In this document: positions 12,011-25,235 of the stretch, one piece after another | Numbering within the stretch: the stretch's first letter is position 1 | Layout: each line of letters opens with the position of its first letter | NCBI GenBank assembly: GCA_026214975.1 | Contig: CM047814.1 | Span: 16,701,541-16,765,540, forward strand | Length of the DNA: 64,000 nucleotides | Source: Gentiana macrophylla | Taxonomy: Eukaryota > Streptophyta > Magnoliopsida > Gentianales > Gentianaceae | Reading direction: 5' to 3' | Notes under the pieces: model-generated | The model's database searches: none | Told to the model about the DNA's origin: nothing | What the model saw: the letters and a program-made list of their open reading frames with translations, nothing else | Made by a program: the position numbers and the translations under genes

Positions 12011-13085
12011 CAGAGCCAAACAAAACACATATTAGTCACATTGTCAAGCATGTGTTAAGGCTTATATTTCAAGCCTCGTCATGATAATACAAGTCTTTAC
12101 CCCACAATATGTCTTTTTCAAGAACTAATGCACTCTTATAGTACACTCTTTAGTTTAGTGCCCTTTTTCATATTCCAACCATATTAGCCATCCTATAATT
12201 TATTTACTTTTTCCTATTAAAGATAAAGAAAATAGTTATTCTTGCTTGAATTATTTGCAAGATATTTAAGGTATAAATCTGGAACATACAAATAGTGAAG
12301 AAAACATAAAGTAAATCTCTTTAAGCCTTTTAAACTACAAGAACTCGATCGACTATAGACTCAATTTCATGTGGTTCTGGGCCAATAATTTAATCCTGAA
12401 CTTCAAAATCACATAAAAGGCCGTATGAAGAAACATGTTTGAAGAGATCAATTCATGGATATATAATTAATTCAAGCAAATAAATTCTTGCTATACATTA
12501 AAACACAAGGATCTGCAGCGTCTCTATCCACAACATCTGGATAGACAGGGGTGGAAGTGTTCCTGAAACCGTAAGAATTCATTTAGTTGCCAATCAAAAA
12601 AGTAAACACGTTTGTTCACAATAAGACACGGTCTTTTAGCAGTCATCCAATTTTAAGTAAACACATTAATTGTTCAAAGAGAAAAAAAAAAGTCAACTAC
12701 TTTAGTAGCATGTCCTTAATAAGAGAGTACACCTGCCGATTATACCAAGTGGCATACATTAGAGCCTCTCATTTTTACTCTCTTTCACATAATACACTTT
12801 TATCGTGTGTGAGAGGTTAGAAATGTGTGGTTGTAATGTATCTTGACTTTTAGAAACCTTCTCTGACGTTTGTATTTTAAAATTTCACGTATAAAATACA
12901 TTTGTGATGGACAAGTGTAATACACATTTGTATGGGCATGATAGGTAAAAGAATACAGCAAATTTGAAGAGCAGACTTACCAGAATAAAAGCAGCGGCTA
13001 AAAAAATGGTAAATATTCTGCTTGATTCTGTTCCTAGGATTTTGAGAGGAAAGGTACTGTGTTTGCCAACATGATGCTACTAATA
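12011..13085. other. Intergenic, no gene recognised
   Basis: AT-rich; short open frames without homology. Nothing else is supported. Confidence 0.45.
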
Positions 13086-13089
13086 TCTT

Positions 13090-13640
13090 TTTCTGCTTTG
13101 ATTTTATATCTTTGGCTGACTTGATTAATGTTAAATTAGAGGGTAGAAAGTTTACCTGGCTAAATAAAACTGGTATGAAGATGAGCAGAAACGATAGATG
13201 CTTAGTGTCTCCTAATCTTTTGGATGTCTGGCCTAATATCTCCTTGGTGGCTCTAAATAGAGGTTTATCGGATCTCTGCCCTTTAGTGTTAAACAGTAGT
13301 AAAATGGATGGTGGTGGCCCTACCCCTTTTAATTTTTTTGACTCTTGGATGGATCACAAAGAATTAGATTCAGTTGTTTTGCAAGCTTGGAATTAGTGTA
13401 CTGTTAAATGTATGGGAGGCTTTACACTTAAAGAAAAGCTAAAATTCGTTATAGTTGCCCTTAAGAAAGGGAGTAAGACTTTAACTGGCAGAGTACCAAA
13501 TTATAGCAAACGAATTTTAAGCTGCAGATCAAATTAGGTTACACTTCTGAGCAGAAGAAAGTCGTATCATGAGAATCGATCAAGTATCACAATCAATTTA
13601 AGTATCTAGTTCGAGCTCACAAATATTGGTGGAAGAAATT
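13090..13640 (+). pseudogene. LINE ORF2 endonuclease-region relic
   Basis: The frame at 13112-13396 carries the end of an apurinic-endonuclease-like domain as found in plant L1-type LINE ORF2. It has the (F/L)TW.N block (GRKFTWLNK), an SRNDRCLVSP block corresponding to S.LDR.LVS, and L.RGLSDLCPLVL, matching the conserved SDHCPI region with the catalytic His replaced by Leu. After a stop at 13394 another frame continues with GGFTLKEKLKF...LKKG, the usual linker toward the RT. The reverse transcriptase itself is missing. This is a dead 5'- and 3'-truncated copy. Confidence 0.75.
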
Positions 13641-14640
13641 TACGATAGCTAAGAAAATAAAAATGATGACTTTAAAATATATGAATAAAGGAACAACTAA
13701 ATTATGGTCAAGAACATTACTTTTAACACATTTACTGAATCACTAAGGATGAAATTTTAACTTAAGAACCAACCAATAGTTTAAATGAATGTGTTGTGGG
13801 TGCATCTCTAAACCTGTCCCTGACGCTATCACATGCCACCAATTCACCTGTATTCGGTTCAACGATCCATACATGGATTTAATTGACCTAATATGATTAA
13901 GAACTATGAGATGCTCCGCGTCCATCGAGTTCACGAACTTAGCTAGAACAACCTTACCAAGGCGCGTGCGAAAAGCTCGACTAGTTAAATGCGTATGACA
14001 ATCAAAATTCTAGTTCGCACACTCGCATTCAAAAATACATTTATAAAGTTAGTGTGTAAAGATCGATTAATGGTTAGCTACTCCATTAAAGGCATTAGAT
14101 TCAAGTTTTAGGGCACAACTATTCAAAAGATTTAATTTTTAAGCTTTACTTATCCCTAGATCATTGTTTAGGCATCAATTTCGCGATCCATCACATAATC
14201 TAGCTACCAGAAAATTTTAGTTATGCATAATAAAAATAAAAGTGCAGAAATTAATAATAAACATGATAAAAGATTGAATAAAATTTACTAAAAGCGTGTG
14301 ATCAATCCACCAATTGTCGACCCGTTTGTGTTGTAATCGCGTAATAAAATAAATAAAACTGTTGTTATTCTTGAATAAATTGCAGAGAAAAATAGTCTTA
14401 ATCTATTTCTAAGAGGAAGAAAAATTGTTGCTGCAGAAGAAATAAAATTGTCGTTTTGAAAAGTGTGTTAAAATTTGACATAAGTGACTTTTTATATAAT
14501 AAATCAATAGCCGAATTAATTCGTCCGCATATATCCGGAAAATCCAAAAAATGCTGCGTCCCCTCTAATTATCGGCCTCATTCATGACAGTGGTCCCCAG
14601 CCAATTGATCTCCTATCATGTCAGTTAAGGATGCTTAGGT
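13641..14640. other. Intergenic, no gene recognised
   Basis: No supported coding sequence, RNA or delimited repeat was seen. Confidence 0.4.
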
Positions 14641-15073
14641 TTAGTAGGAGTTTGTAATTGATGATTTTTGTTTCGATAAAGACACGTATTTCAGTTGTTT
14701 CAGTTTAAGGTTAAGTTTAAAGTTAAAGTGAAAGTTACAATTGTTTCTGCAGAAATTAAAGTTTTATTGTTCACGCTTTGATCTCGATATATGGTTGATC
14801 TCGCTAAAGTTTAAGGTGGACCAGAGTGGAAATATACACGTATTAAGATCACATGTCATATTACTTTCCATGCTACACATCCACATCATGATCCATGTCA
14901 TTCGGTTTCGTTAACATCGTGATCGTTGATGGATCCGTCGCGATAGATGTGACGAAAGCGCGCGCTTGGTCTATGTTGATGAGATTGATGGGCCGGGATT
15001 GTTATTGATACAATTTTATGGCGACATGTTGATAAATAATTATAAGATTACACATATAGCCCAAGTGGGAGAT
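14641..15073 (+). mobile_element. Non-coding 3' internal remnant of a copia element, with polypurine tract
   Basis: The sequence leads into AAGTGGGAGAT at 15063-15073, the polypurine tract form typical directly before plant copia 3' LTRs. No pol frame remains. Its upstream limit is uncertain. Confidence 0.5.
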
Positions 15074-15580
15074 TGTTGGATCGTTAATCCAACGTTGAGA
15101 ACTATATGTGAAATAATTATTTATTACTGATTTGTCGATAAATATTAGCCCGATGTAAAAGTGATCTAATTCGGTTTACGATTGTTGGTATAATGTATCG
15201 TTAGGTTGTGGAGTCTTTTATGTGTAGAGATTAAGGGAGGTAATTTATATTTAAGTGATGGGTAGAAATGGAGGGTTATGGTCCCTAAAAATATATTTAT
15301 TTATATAAGGAGGGTTATGGTCATTCCTGAAGTCACGCGCACCTATCTATTCTCATCATGCCTCCCATTATCGGAAGAGAAGCTACATGGAATTACAAAA
15401 GGTTTTACGAAAAAATTACTAGGCGGTGTGTAGATTTGAAGACCGATCATTTAACACCAAAGGAGACTTCCGTTGCAATGGATTGAGTGCGTTCTGATTT
15501 AGTTCTTGTTTTGATTCTCGATAGTTTATCATAACGATCACCGGATTAAAGTGATTCATCACATACGGTTAGATCCAACA
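15074..15580 (+). mobile_element. Copia-type LTR (3' LTR of a truncated element)
   Basis: The segment begins TGTTGGAT and ends ATCCAACA, a perfect 8-bp inverted terminus with canonical TG...CA. It follows directly on a polypurine tract. It is about 507 bp and has a TATA-like TTTATATAAGG near 15300-15310. No partner 5' LTR lies within the window, so this is the 3' end of a deleted element on the plus strand. Confidence 0.75.
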
Positions 15581-17235
15581 GGGGAAAGACAGAAAGGAAC
15601 ACATAGATGAACAAGCGTAGTCCAAGAAACGTGTACGGAGAATTGAAGTCGAAGGACAAAACTGTGTTTTTTTTTCCTTAACTTTTTTTATTTCGCCCGG
15701 TAGGGATGACTGGTAACCTGTTTAACATGTTAAAGTTTTTTTTTTTTTTTTTTTTTTTTTTGGTACACATAATTAACAATGCATTATATATATCGGAAGG
15801 CTGATTCTGATCAGGTTTGTAATTGTCAGGTTTTTAATCTCTGCCGTTAAAAAATAAATAGATAATTACGTCACGTTGGATTATTTTAGTCTGCATAATT
15901 AATATATACAATAACGCATCTAATCAATCTTTCTACCGGTAAACAATTTGCCCAAAAAAAATTATAACTACACCGAACCTGGTCGAAAGCAAGACTCCCA
16001 AGACAAAAATAAAAAACTTTAATGAAAAGGGATAATTCAGCAATCAGAAAATTGCTTTGCAACCGAATTTTCAGCAAACTCTGCGAATCTTTTGTGCAAA
16101 ATTGAGAGCCCAACGCACAAGACTTAAAATTGAATAAATTGTAGGGGGAATGAGGAAGAAGGACATAAATATTTTATCAATTGAGTAAAATGACAGTCTT
16201 TTGAAACTTTTGCATAAAGGATAAAACTATTTATTCACTGTCGAAATTCACTTGTGTTCGAAATTCACTGTCGAAATTCTCTAATTTTCAAAATTCATTG
16301 TCGAAATTCATTTATTTTAAGATCATTATTTAAATTCATTGATTTTAGGTATTATTAGGAGAGATTATTGATTTTAGGATTTACATTGTTTGTTATTACC
16401 ATTATAAAATTATCACGATTGTCCTTCTACCTATAAAAATATGTATTTGTCTTATTCTTAAAAATATTCCAGATTAACGTCATTATCCCTAATTTCCATA
16501 AATTGTATGGTCATTTCAAAACATTACGAAAAACATAACATATTAAAAGGGAAAGAAAACAGAGTTAAAAGAAAAAAAAAGTTGAAATTTTTGAAGGTTG
16601 GGGAGGGAGATGAGATCGATTAGAAAGAAAAAAAAAAGGTATTACTGCTCGGACAAGATAAAGAAGACGACCATGGAAATCAAAGGAATTTTATTTTTAT
16701 TTATTTTAAAGGATGACCGGTGGCCGGTTTTACGTATTAATTGTTTTTATGGTAAGCAATAAATAAGATTGTGTCGAATCAATCGGCGGTTGTCGTTGTT
16801 TAATATTGATTTAACGGTATCTTGAGCAGTTCGATTTTTATCTTATTGAATTTGTAGTATTTCATATATATCAATCTAAATTATCTAATGTAACGTATTA
16901 TTTTAATATTTAATTCAACAGTAAAGTGGAATGTTCAGTTTTTTTTGGCTCCGACCCTCTTTCCCCGTTTTCTTTCCGTCCACTTCAATACAAACGCCCA
17001 AAATATATTTTACCATCTTCAATTCTCTTTTTCATTCTTTTATGTCATTATTTTTCTCTTCTTTTCTATTTTTTTTTTTTTTCTTAAAGAAGGAGATTTT
17101 TTATAAATTGAGGGATAGATGAAAAATGAAACTTGGTTGGGATGATAAAGTGCAATCAACTTTATAACTAGACCAAGTCCAATCTCTTTCTTTTCTATTT
17201 ATTTTACGAAAGAATGATCATACACAATCTAAAAT
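15581..17235. other. Intergenic, no gene recognised
   Basis: The stretch contains a T-run at about 15738-15762 and short tandem repeats of a TCGAAATTCACTG-like unit at about 16235-16320. A 63-codon Phe-rich frame at 16931 sits in a pyrimidine tract and is not believed. Confidence 0.5.
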
Positions 17236-17241
17236 CTGTGG

Positions 17242-17347
17242 CCAATTGACACAATATTGATCTACATTATTGATTATTGTGGGACCTAGATCAATCAATA
17301 AACTTGCTATAAGAATCAATGATGTAGATTAATATTGTGTCAATTGG
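17242..17347. repeat. Hairpin with a stem of about 34 bp (small MITE-like inverted repeat)
   Basis: CCAATTGACACAATATTG..CTACATTATTGATT at 17242-17275 is the near-perfect inverted copy of 17313-17347, with about 2 mismatches in 34. A loop of about 37 bases lies between. It is 310 bp beyond the 3' end of the cysteine-rich peptide gene. It could be a tiny MITE or a transcribed hairpin; nothing separates the two here. Confidence 0.7.
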
Positions 17348-17656
17348 TTGTGTATTTTCGTTGTGTCTATATCATTTCTCTTGTTTTATTCGATCCAAAC
17401 GGGAAAGATTTACAACAAAATAAAAAGTAAAAATCTACAAAACACTTTAAACTCTCTTAAACACTATAATCATCCTAAATCATAAATTATAAGGAGTCTC
17501 AAATTATAGGAAGGGAGTCTCTATGTAAATATGGCATTGTTATTGGTCCACAGTCGATCTATAATTGGTGTATAATAATTAAATTCGATTTCTCAAAATC
17601 GAATTTATCTAAAGCTAATCGACTTTAAAGATGTGAAAATTTCAATTCCTGGAAAA

Positions 17657-18066
17657 TCAATTTAGGTCACACCACATAATGTCAAGATCACATCTACAAG
17701 GGTAATCGCACCTATAGATATATTTGATGTCCTCTTCATCATAACAGTCTTGCCCGAAACAGTTGACAAGAAGCTTCTTTGACAAGTCATTTGTTGATAA
17801 TTTTTTCCGACTTTTCTCAAGTCCAATTGCTCCATCTGAAAAACAAAATTGATTCATTGTATTAAACTACTTGCATTACCATTAATTGGTCACTAGTGAT
17901 ACATTCATATTTAAAAAAATAAAGAAAGAAAATACAGTTTCTTTTATTTTTATAAAATACACATAAAATAAACTTATATTCTTTTTAATAAAAAATACTA
18001 ATAAAATTACTAATTATTACCTGAAACAATCAGCAAAAAGAAAATGAAATAAGCAAGCTTGGACAT
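17657..18066 (-). CDS. Small secreted cysteine-rich peptide, knottin-like spacing (two exons)
   Basis: Exon 1 is 18021-18066 and exon 2 is 17657-17835. The 185-bp intron has a TCAG|GTAATA donor and a TTTTTCAG acceptor; the joined frame is 74 codons plus TGA. Exon 1 encodes MSKLAYFIFFLLIVS, a classic short signal peptide, and the intron interrupts the codon just after it, as in many plant secreted cysteine-rich peptides. The mature part is lysine-rich, then carries six cysteines spaced C-x4-C-x11-C-x3-C-x1-C-x6-C in the last 35 residues. The last four match the C-x3-C-x1-C-x5 pattern of squash-type knottin protease inhibitors, with one extra residue. A TATA box lies about 95 bp upstream of the ATG. 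No exact family is recognised. A role as a secreted inhibitor, defence peptide or signal is inference only. Confidence 0.75.
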
Positions 18067-18155
18067 CTCTAATTTTCTCTTACTTTGAAAAAAGAAATCT
18101 GCGATCGAGCTTATTGTTAGTATTATTCTAAGGGGTTATTACTTATTATTGCCGA

Positions 18156-18164
18156 CTTTTATAG
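18156..18164 (-). promoter_or_regulatory. TATA box of the cysteine-rich peptide gene
   Basis: The minus strand reads CTATAAAAG, about 95 bp upstream of the ATG at 18066. This predicts transcription starting near 18130 and a 5' UTR of about 60 bases. Confidence 0.6.
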
Positions 18165-18169
18165 AAACG

Positions 18170-19550
18170 GAATTTTGTCGTGATTTATATTCTTGCCCAT
18201 TTTTTAATTTATTATTATTATTTTTTCTTAAATCATAGATATCCGAGGCAATGATCAAATTTCGCGTCGTCGTGCGTCTGAGTCTAATTAATGAGTTATA
18301 ATTGGCTATTTATAACGCCCCATACCGTGTGTGCAGTAGCACTGTTGTAATACATTAGCTAATTGAGTCATAAAAGATCTGGTTAACTGTTTAGAACGTC
18401 GTCCTGGTTTGGTCTAAAATGGCTAACCCGATCGAATTAACAAAATATTTATGTCTTACATTTATATGAGGATGAAAATTCTATTATTTTTACTATGTGA
18501 GATATTACATTTTTTGTATCGAAATCTACATAATTGGTAAGCTTAGGGTTTGATCATATTGTACGTATCTGCTTCATGTCTTCATGTCGTTAAAGGGTCG
18601 TTTCCCCTTATTAATGATATGTTTTTCATCAAACCCGGACCCTCATTATTTGTCTTGTATAAGTATGATATATCATGTATTAATGCCAACTGAAGTGTAT
18701 CACTTACAGTACGAGGCACAAAGCTTTATTGATCTTATATATACATATAATATACAAGTGTGTAACAACATTAGATCAAGCTACATTAGAAGATCAAAGA
18801 CACTATCCAAGTTTGATCAAGAACACATCAACAAATTTTATACAATTATGTTTGATCACGTCCAGCTTCATGTGATACAAGTTTGATGTTTGTACATCAT
18901 TAATCAAGGTTTTAACACCTTAATTAATCAGCCATGGAACTACATAGAGAGCTCTTGATCTTCATGTTGATCTAAGGGTTGGAAAAATGCCTAACGTCTT
19001 CACAAGTACAAGTGTCTAATCACCTTTTTCCATCTAACTTTTCCAACAGATTGCTGGATGCTTTGAGGTCCATTTTATGCCAGTAATATCATCTTAAAGA
19101 GATGAAGGAAGGAGGAAGTTTCCAAGGGTTTCAAATGGCTATAATTTTGATCTGATTTTCAAATACAACGGCCACTTTCAATTTGGTATTGTTGTTGTCA
19201 TTTGCCTATGAAAGAAGCTGATTCAAGACAACAGAAGACTACTGATACAACTGTCAAAGCTAAGGCTTTGTTTAAATTTTCACCGAACTTCAAATTGAGC
19301 AAATAATCTTCATCTTTAAGTTCCATTTTGATAAATCAGAAACAAACTGTACAACCGGGTTCTGTCTGTGTTATAGATTTGTTGCAAGGCTATTTGAAAC
19401 TGGTTTCTATCTTGATTAGTTTATGATTTAGAGCAACATTCGGTGTATCACAAGAAAGTTGTGATCCGTCAAGAGGTATGATGTGGATCTGTTGAATTAG
19501 TAAACCAAATCGGGTTGGACCGGATCCGATCGGGTCGGGTCGGGTTAATT
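18170..19550. other. Intergenic, no gene recognised
   Basis: Open frames of up to 100 codons, such as the one from 18584, have no recognisable domain and no splice context. Nothing else is supported. Confidence 0.4.
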
Positions 19551-19559
19551 ACAGTCTAT

Positions 19560-21200
19560 TTAGTTCATGTAATATTATTATAATGAATAATAAAAACATT
19601 TTTGTTTATACATATATTTTGATTATTTAATGAATCAATTTATTATTGTATATATGATAACGTCCTTAGTATTAAACTATGATGGGAAAACTATGATGGT
19701 AATTATAGTTGATGAGATCTCGATTCACTTTAACTGGTTTGATACTTAAATGTCTTTAGTCGTACGTACTATTAAATGGGACATTAATAGTATGTTTAGA
19801 CTAGCACGTATTAGACGTCTTCTATCTTATGAAGATAGGGATATATCTCGTCTATCAAAGTGTAGTGACACTTGGACTGTACGTGAACGTGTATTAGAGA
19901 ATGTGTACGTTAGACTGACCCACTTACTTTATTAAGTGTCACAATATGTGGCGGTTGTGTAATTATCCTAAAACTGGAGTTTTCATGACATCACGGTGTG
20001 GATTGTCATACTTTGACGTTATTTAGATTTACCCTATTCACGGGACGATCATGCGGTAGTGCTTGGGTGTGATATTGAAGCATGTATAGGATTCATGTTG
20101 CTCGTCCGGAAATCGCGTATCCTAATGGTAGGAGTAAATATCCAAAATAGTATTCTTATAAGGAATGTCTTGCTCCCATGAATCTTTGCAAAGTGGGAGT
20201 AATGAGTTACTTCGAGAGAGCGTGATATCCAGATTATAAAATATAGTCGTTAATGTATTGACACCGAGTATGACCGTATAGATATTATAACAACGGTAGG
20301 ATTCTATTTACACGGTAACTGTTTCACATGAAAGGTAGTAGTCAATGCACTTGACTCTTCCGATGATTGGGGTCATGATGTGTTGCTAGACGCTATTCAT
20401 GATCGTTTGGTATGAAGGGCATTTTAGTAAATGTGCTTTATGCCTACGGCCAACATATTCGGAAGACTATCGGATCACACACATAAGAACATCTAGCCGG
20501 ATTAAAATGTGGTTATAGTGATAACCAAATTAGGAAACTTTTTATCTCAACTATAAAGTGTTATAGTAATATTTTAATATCGTGATGCTTATTTATTACG
20601 AATATATAATGCAAGATATTAATTATGTTGATCAATTAAATGTACATTTAATATGTATGAGGCGCGTGTTTGTGTGTATATGATACAAATGGATTTTTCA
20701 ATTTAATTAATGGATATAAGATATTAAATTAATAGAAATAAATCAAGAAAAATATATTTTTCTTATTTTATTAGGAAAATGTTTTCTTTCTCCCTAATCC
20801 AAGCATGGAATTTCTCCCAATAGGGTTGGGAACACATGGGGCGCATGTCACCTTATATATACATGTGAGGTGGGAGCACATGGGGTGCATGTCACCTTAT
20901 ATATATGAGGTGTGTGTCAAACTCTTTTGTATCACAATTACAAGAATTCTATTTTACTTAAACATAAGAGAACTTCCCAGAGAGAGTTTTGAGAGAGTGA
21001 AAAAGTCGGTCTAGCAACCGAGTTTTTCCTTGTAGCAATGCAAGACGGGATTCCGGCATGTGGATCAACGGTAGAGGCCGAACGCTTGGGCGACTCTGTG
21101 CACAACTACACCGTAGACAAAGCAACGACCTTTTAGATCAAATCTGGTATGTTTCTTGTCTACTCCCTTTATGCTTGTTAAACATCTTGATTTCCTAACA
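19560..21200 (+). mobile_element. LTR/leader-like non-coding retroelement relic
   Basis: The style is that of a long copia LTR and leader: extended non-coding DNA, an imperfect duplicated 50-60 bp block at about 20829-20912 (ACACATGGGGYGCATGTCACC with TTATATATA), GAGAGAG runs, then a GATCAACGGTAGAGGCC...CGTAGACAAAGCAACGAC stretch leading to ATCTGGTATG. No matching second LTR, primer-binding site or coding region was found. The call rests on family resemblance only. Confidence 0.3.
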
Positions 21201-21403
21201 AAATCAACTTTATAATCTTTTCGCCATCCATTTACTCCATATTACGAACTTATTTGCATGGTTTACAGTGGGATTTGCGGGCTAAGTGAGTTAATTATAT
21301 ATTCCATAGCTTGTAATTCCATTGTGGCATTTTATATGCTATTTCATATCAAGGATGTTGAGTGTCAAAAGAAATGACCGGACGAAAGAACAAGTGAAGC
21401 CGA

Positions 21404-24120
21404 AAAAGAATATATCGAGTTGTGGTTCAAGAGTGAATTTGAAATGAGTTAGAATTAAACCAAGAACTGAAGAGAAGAGACTTATTGGATTATGGTCTTG
21501 AAAAAAGAGGAAATCTATAAGAGTTGGGCCTCAAAGCTGCTTGCCCAACGGTGGTAAGGCTACCATTGTAACCGCATCCCAAGAGCCCAAGTCATGCCCT
21601 AAGTCGGCTACAACGTTTCACACATTCTAGATGTCGTATTTTAGTTTAAAAAAGGGCAGAAGAAAGCAAGAAAAAAGAGACGAATTTCGATACCGAGGAT
21701 TTTTTTTTTTTTTGTTGCTTTTAATTTTCTTTTGCATTTTCCAGTGGATCTTGGATTGTTTGGGGACCTATTATTTATTATTGAGTAAGTGATGTGTTTG
21801 TCGTGTCTGTGAGGTAACTCTAGTGTCTATGCTTGGTTGTTAAATCAATTACGCTATGAATTGTTTTTCCGTTAAATAGATGATAGGCTAGTTTGCTGTT
21901 AACCAGATCATGTTATAATCAGTTCTAACCCAGTCTAGGATGTAGTTAATTTGCTGTGTGTTCAGTAAGTCTGATATGGATCCCGTATCCACCGTCTTAG
22001 TGCTGGTCAAGCCGCCGTTGATACGATTGTTAGGAGCCTGATCTTACCTCATGCCATTTAATTCTGGATGTCTGTGTTAATTAATATGTGTATGAAACCT
22101 GATCACTTTTATACACAAATTTGTAAAACAATTCTAAATGAGCCGGAAGCTGAAGGAACGGTTAAGACTTCAATATCGAGATTGCTAGGTTAGGCCAACC
22201 CGTGCACGATGGTTTTCTTAGTAAGGTTTCTTTTTATACTTTTATAAGCATTCTCATGAATCCGTAAATGCATGTTGATTAATTAGACCTAGCAGGCCGT
22301 TAAGGCACCATAGGAGCTCCGATGTTCGTGCATGAAGAAAAACAACATTTGGGGAGTATAGCCATTGAATGAGTGGAATTAGGGTAATAAACCTGAATCA
22401 ACAAATCGGCTTACTTAATAGATTGGAGAGACTGGTTAGAGCATGGTTTGATTAGCTTTCTTCTCATATTTCCTTTATTCTATTGATTTTGTGTTTTTAG
22501 AGTTTTGTAGGAGTAGTTACCTTTGAGCGTCATATTGGTCATTACCACCCTACGTGTGTGATTAATTCGAATTTATCGGGGATGTCTTTCTTGTGAAATA
22601 CAATCTCTGTGGCATTCGACCTTTGATTGCTACACTATACTACAATTGGCCTAGTCCTGTTGTTAGTATCAGTGTTTTACACGTGATCAAGGTACAATAT
22701 TCATATCATTACATACATTGATTTCTTTGGAATTGAGCAAACTAACTTGTTTCATCTATTGCACTTGTGTAATTGTATGAGTGAATTCCTGTATCTTTAT
22801 ACATATTAGGCTATGGCTTGATGAATTGCTCTGAAGTGTATGCTCTCTGATTGTTACACTTGCAATATGAATAAAAAGAATCCCATTAAAGGGAGGTTTA
22901 CAAATCCATGTCTCACATGATTGACTGCAAGTTAGTTTTTTCATACATTCTTATTGGAATATTATGTTTACATTTTTGTTTTCACTTCTTCTGTACTTCA
23001 TTGTCGTGATTGTATGGCTTGTATGCTTACATTCTGATACACATCTTTCACCAAGCATCTACAATCTTCCTAATCAAAAGTTCACCAAACTTTAACACGT
23101 TTTTTTGCAATCTGATCAACCTGTTTTTACATTGTTTATCTAACCTAATCTGGTTGATCTAAGTCATTCTAAGACTTCTTCTAAGTTGAAAAAGATCTAA
23201 AAATTATTCCATTATCATCTAATCCGCATACGAACTACTTGATCTTGTTCCAACTTCATACATTGACTAGAACATTTGCACTACTGACTTGTTGAAGGAA
23301 AGTTATTGGATTAAAAATCATTCACACCCCCTTCCTGTTTGGGACTTGTTGATCTTATCAAATGAACACATTCCGACATAATTTGTGAAATTTACTATTA
23401 GTTAAATTCACTATTGAAATTCACTGAAAGAATTTCGATATTGAATCGTATGAATAATGATGCAATGATATCAAATGACGTCTTAAAAAGAAGATGGTGT
23501 ATTTATTTATTAATTTTAAAAATCTAAATCAAAACATATGAGTGTTTAGAAATGAGAGAGTAAAGAGAAAATATTAATAACGTGTGAGGGTAAAAAAAAG
23601 TGGTAGAGGCGACTATTTTTTATTATTATAAATTGTCATTTATTAAGTGTCGTATTTCATAATTCTATGACTTTTAAGAAAGTCTTTTTTTTTTTTTTTT
23701 GAAAAATAACTTTTAAGAAAGTTTAAATAAATTTTAAATAACTTTTAAAATTATTACATTTGGCATAAGCATGAACATCCAATCCAACTACAACAAAAGA
23801 CTCTTTCCAACAAACAAAAAAAAAAAAAAACTTACAACAAAAGATTTTGTAACTACCTCCCTAACATATTGCAAAATGATTCGTTCCAAATGATTACATT
23901 AGAAACCCCCCACCAAAAAAATGATTCCATTTTAGCTGTTTCTTCTATCTCCTGCATAATGTCGTTAATGTTGACGACTTATTTTCCTGTTACGTTTTCT
24001 TTCTTTCGATTTGTAATGCATCCAACATTTAGGGGTTAAAATTCTAATGCCTCATATTCAAATAAAAGGGTATTACCGTCTAACACACCACAATTTTATT
24101 TTCGATTTTACCCTTTATTT
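21404..24120 (+). repeat. Tandem duplication, copy A (retroelement-derived)
   Basis: From AAAAGAATATATCGAGT at 21404 to about 24120 the sequence is repeated in the same order and orientation from 24153 onward. Shared landmarks include AAGGCTACCATTGTAACCGC, CGTAAATGCATGTTGATTAA, GAGTAGTTACCTTTGAGCG, CCCTACGTGTGTGATTAATT, TACACGTGATCAAGG and CACACCCCCTTCCTGTTTGG. By eye the copies are roughly 90% identical. Copy A keeps about 50 bp near 21715 that copy B lacks, plus extra DNA near 23600-23930. The blocks resemble non-coding leader regions of LTR retrotransposons. No gene is present. Confidence 0.85.
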
Positions 24121-25235
24121 TTACCTTTTTTTTATTTTTATTTTTATCCTTTAAAAGAATATATCGAGTCGTGGTTCAAGAGTGAATTTAAACTGAGTTA
24201 GAATTGAACCAAGAGCTGAAGAGAAGAAACTTAGTGGATTATGATCTTGAAGAAAGAGGAAATCCGGAAGAGTTGGGCCTTGAAGCTGTTGGCCCATTGG
24301 TGGTAAGGCTACCATTGTAACCGCATCCCAAGAGCCCAGTTCATGCCCTAAGTCGGCCACACTGTTTCACACATTCTAGAGGTCGTTTTTTAGTTTAAAA
24401 AGGAGCAGAAGAAAGCAAGAATAGGGAGACGAATTTCGATACCTAGGATTTTTTTGTTGTGGTTTGGGGACCTACTTGTCTATTATTGAGGAAGTGATGT
24501 GTTTGTCGAGGTAACTCTAGTGTCTATGCTTAGTTATTGCTTTTCCGTTAAATCGATGATAGGCTAGTTTGTTGTTAACCTGATCATGTTATAATCAGTT
24601 CGAATCCAGACTATGATATAGTTAATTTGTTGTGTGTTCAGAAAGTCATCTATGGATCCCATATCCACCGCCTTAGTGCCGGTCAAGCCACCGTCGATAC
24701 GGTTGTTAGGAGCATGATCTGACCATTCTGCCATTTAATTCTGGATGTCTGTGTTAATTAATATGTGTTATATGAAACCTGATCACTTTTATACACAAAT
24801 TCGTAAACCAGATCTAAAGGAGCCAGAAGCTGAAGGAACGGTTAGGACTTCAGTATCGAGATTGCTAGGTTAGGCCAACATGTCCACGATGGTTTTCATA
24901 GTAAGGCTTATTTTTATACTTTTGTAGGCATTCTCATGAATCCGTAAATGCATGTTGATTAATTAGATCTAACCCGTACACGGCAGGCCGTTAAGGCACC
25001 ACAGCAGTTTTGATGATTGTGCACGAAGTAAAACAACATTTGGGGAGTGTAAACATTGAACGAGTGGAATTAGACTAATAAACTTGGATCAACAAATTGG
25101 CCTACATAATAGAATGAGGATACTGGTTAGAACATGGTTTGATTAGCTTTCTTCTCATATTTCCTTTATTCGGTTGATTTAATGTTTTTAGAGTTTTGTA
25201 GGAGTAGTTACCTTTGAGCGTCAGATTGGTGCATT

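Noticed and set aside
16931..17122. Phe/Ser-rich 63-codon frame
   Set aside because: A pyrimidine tract without a recognisable signal, stop context or homologue.
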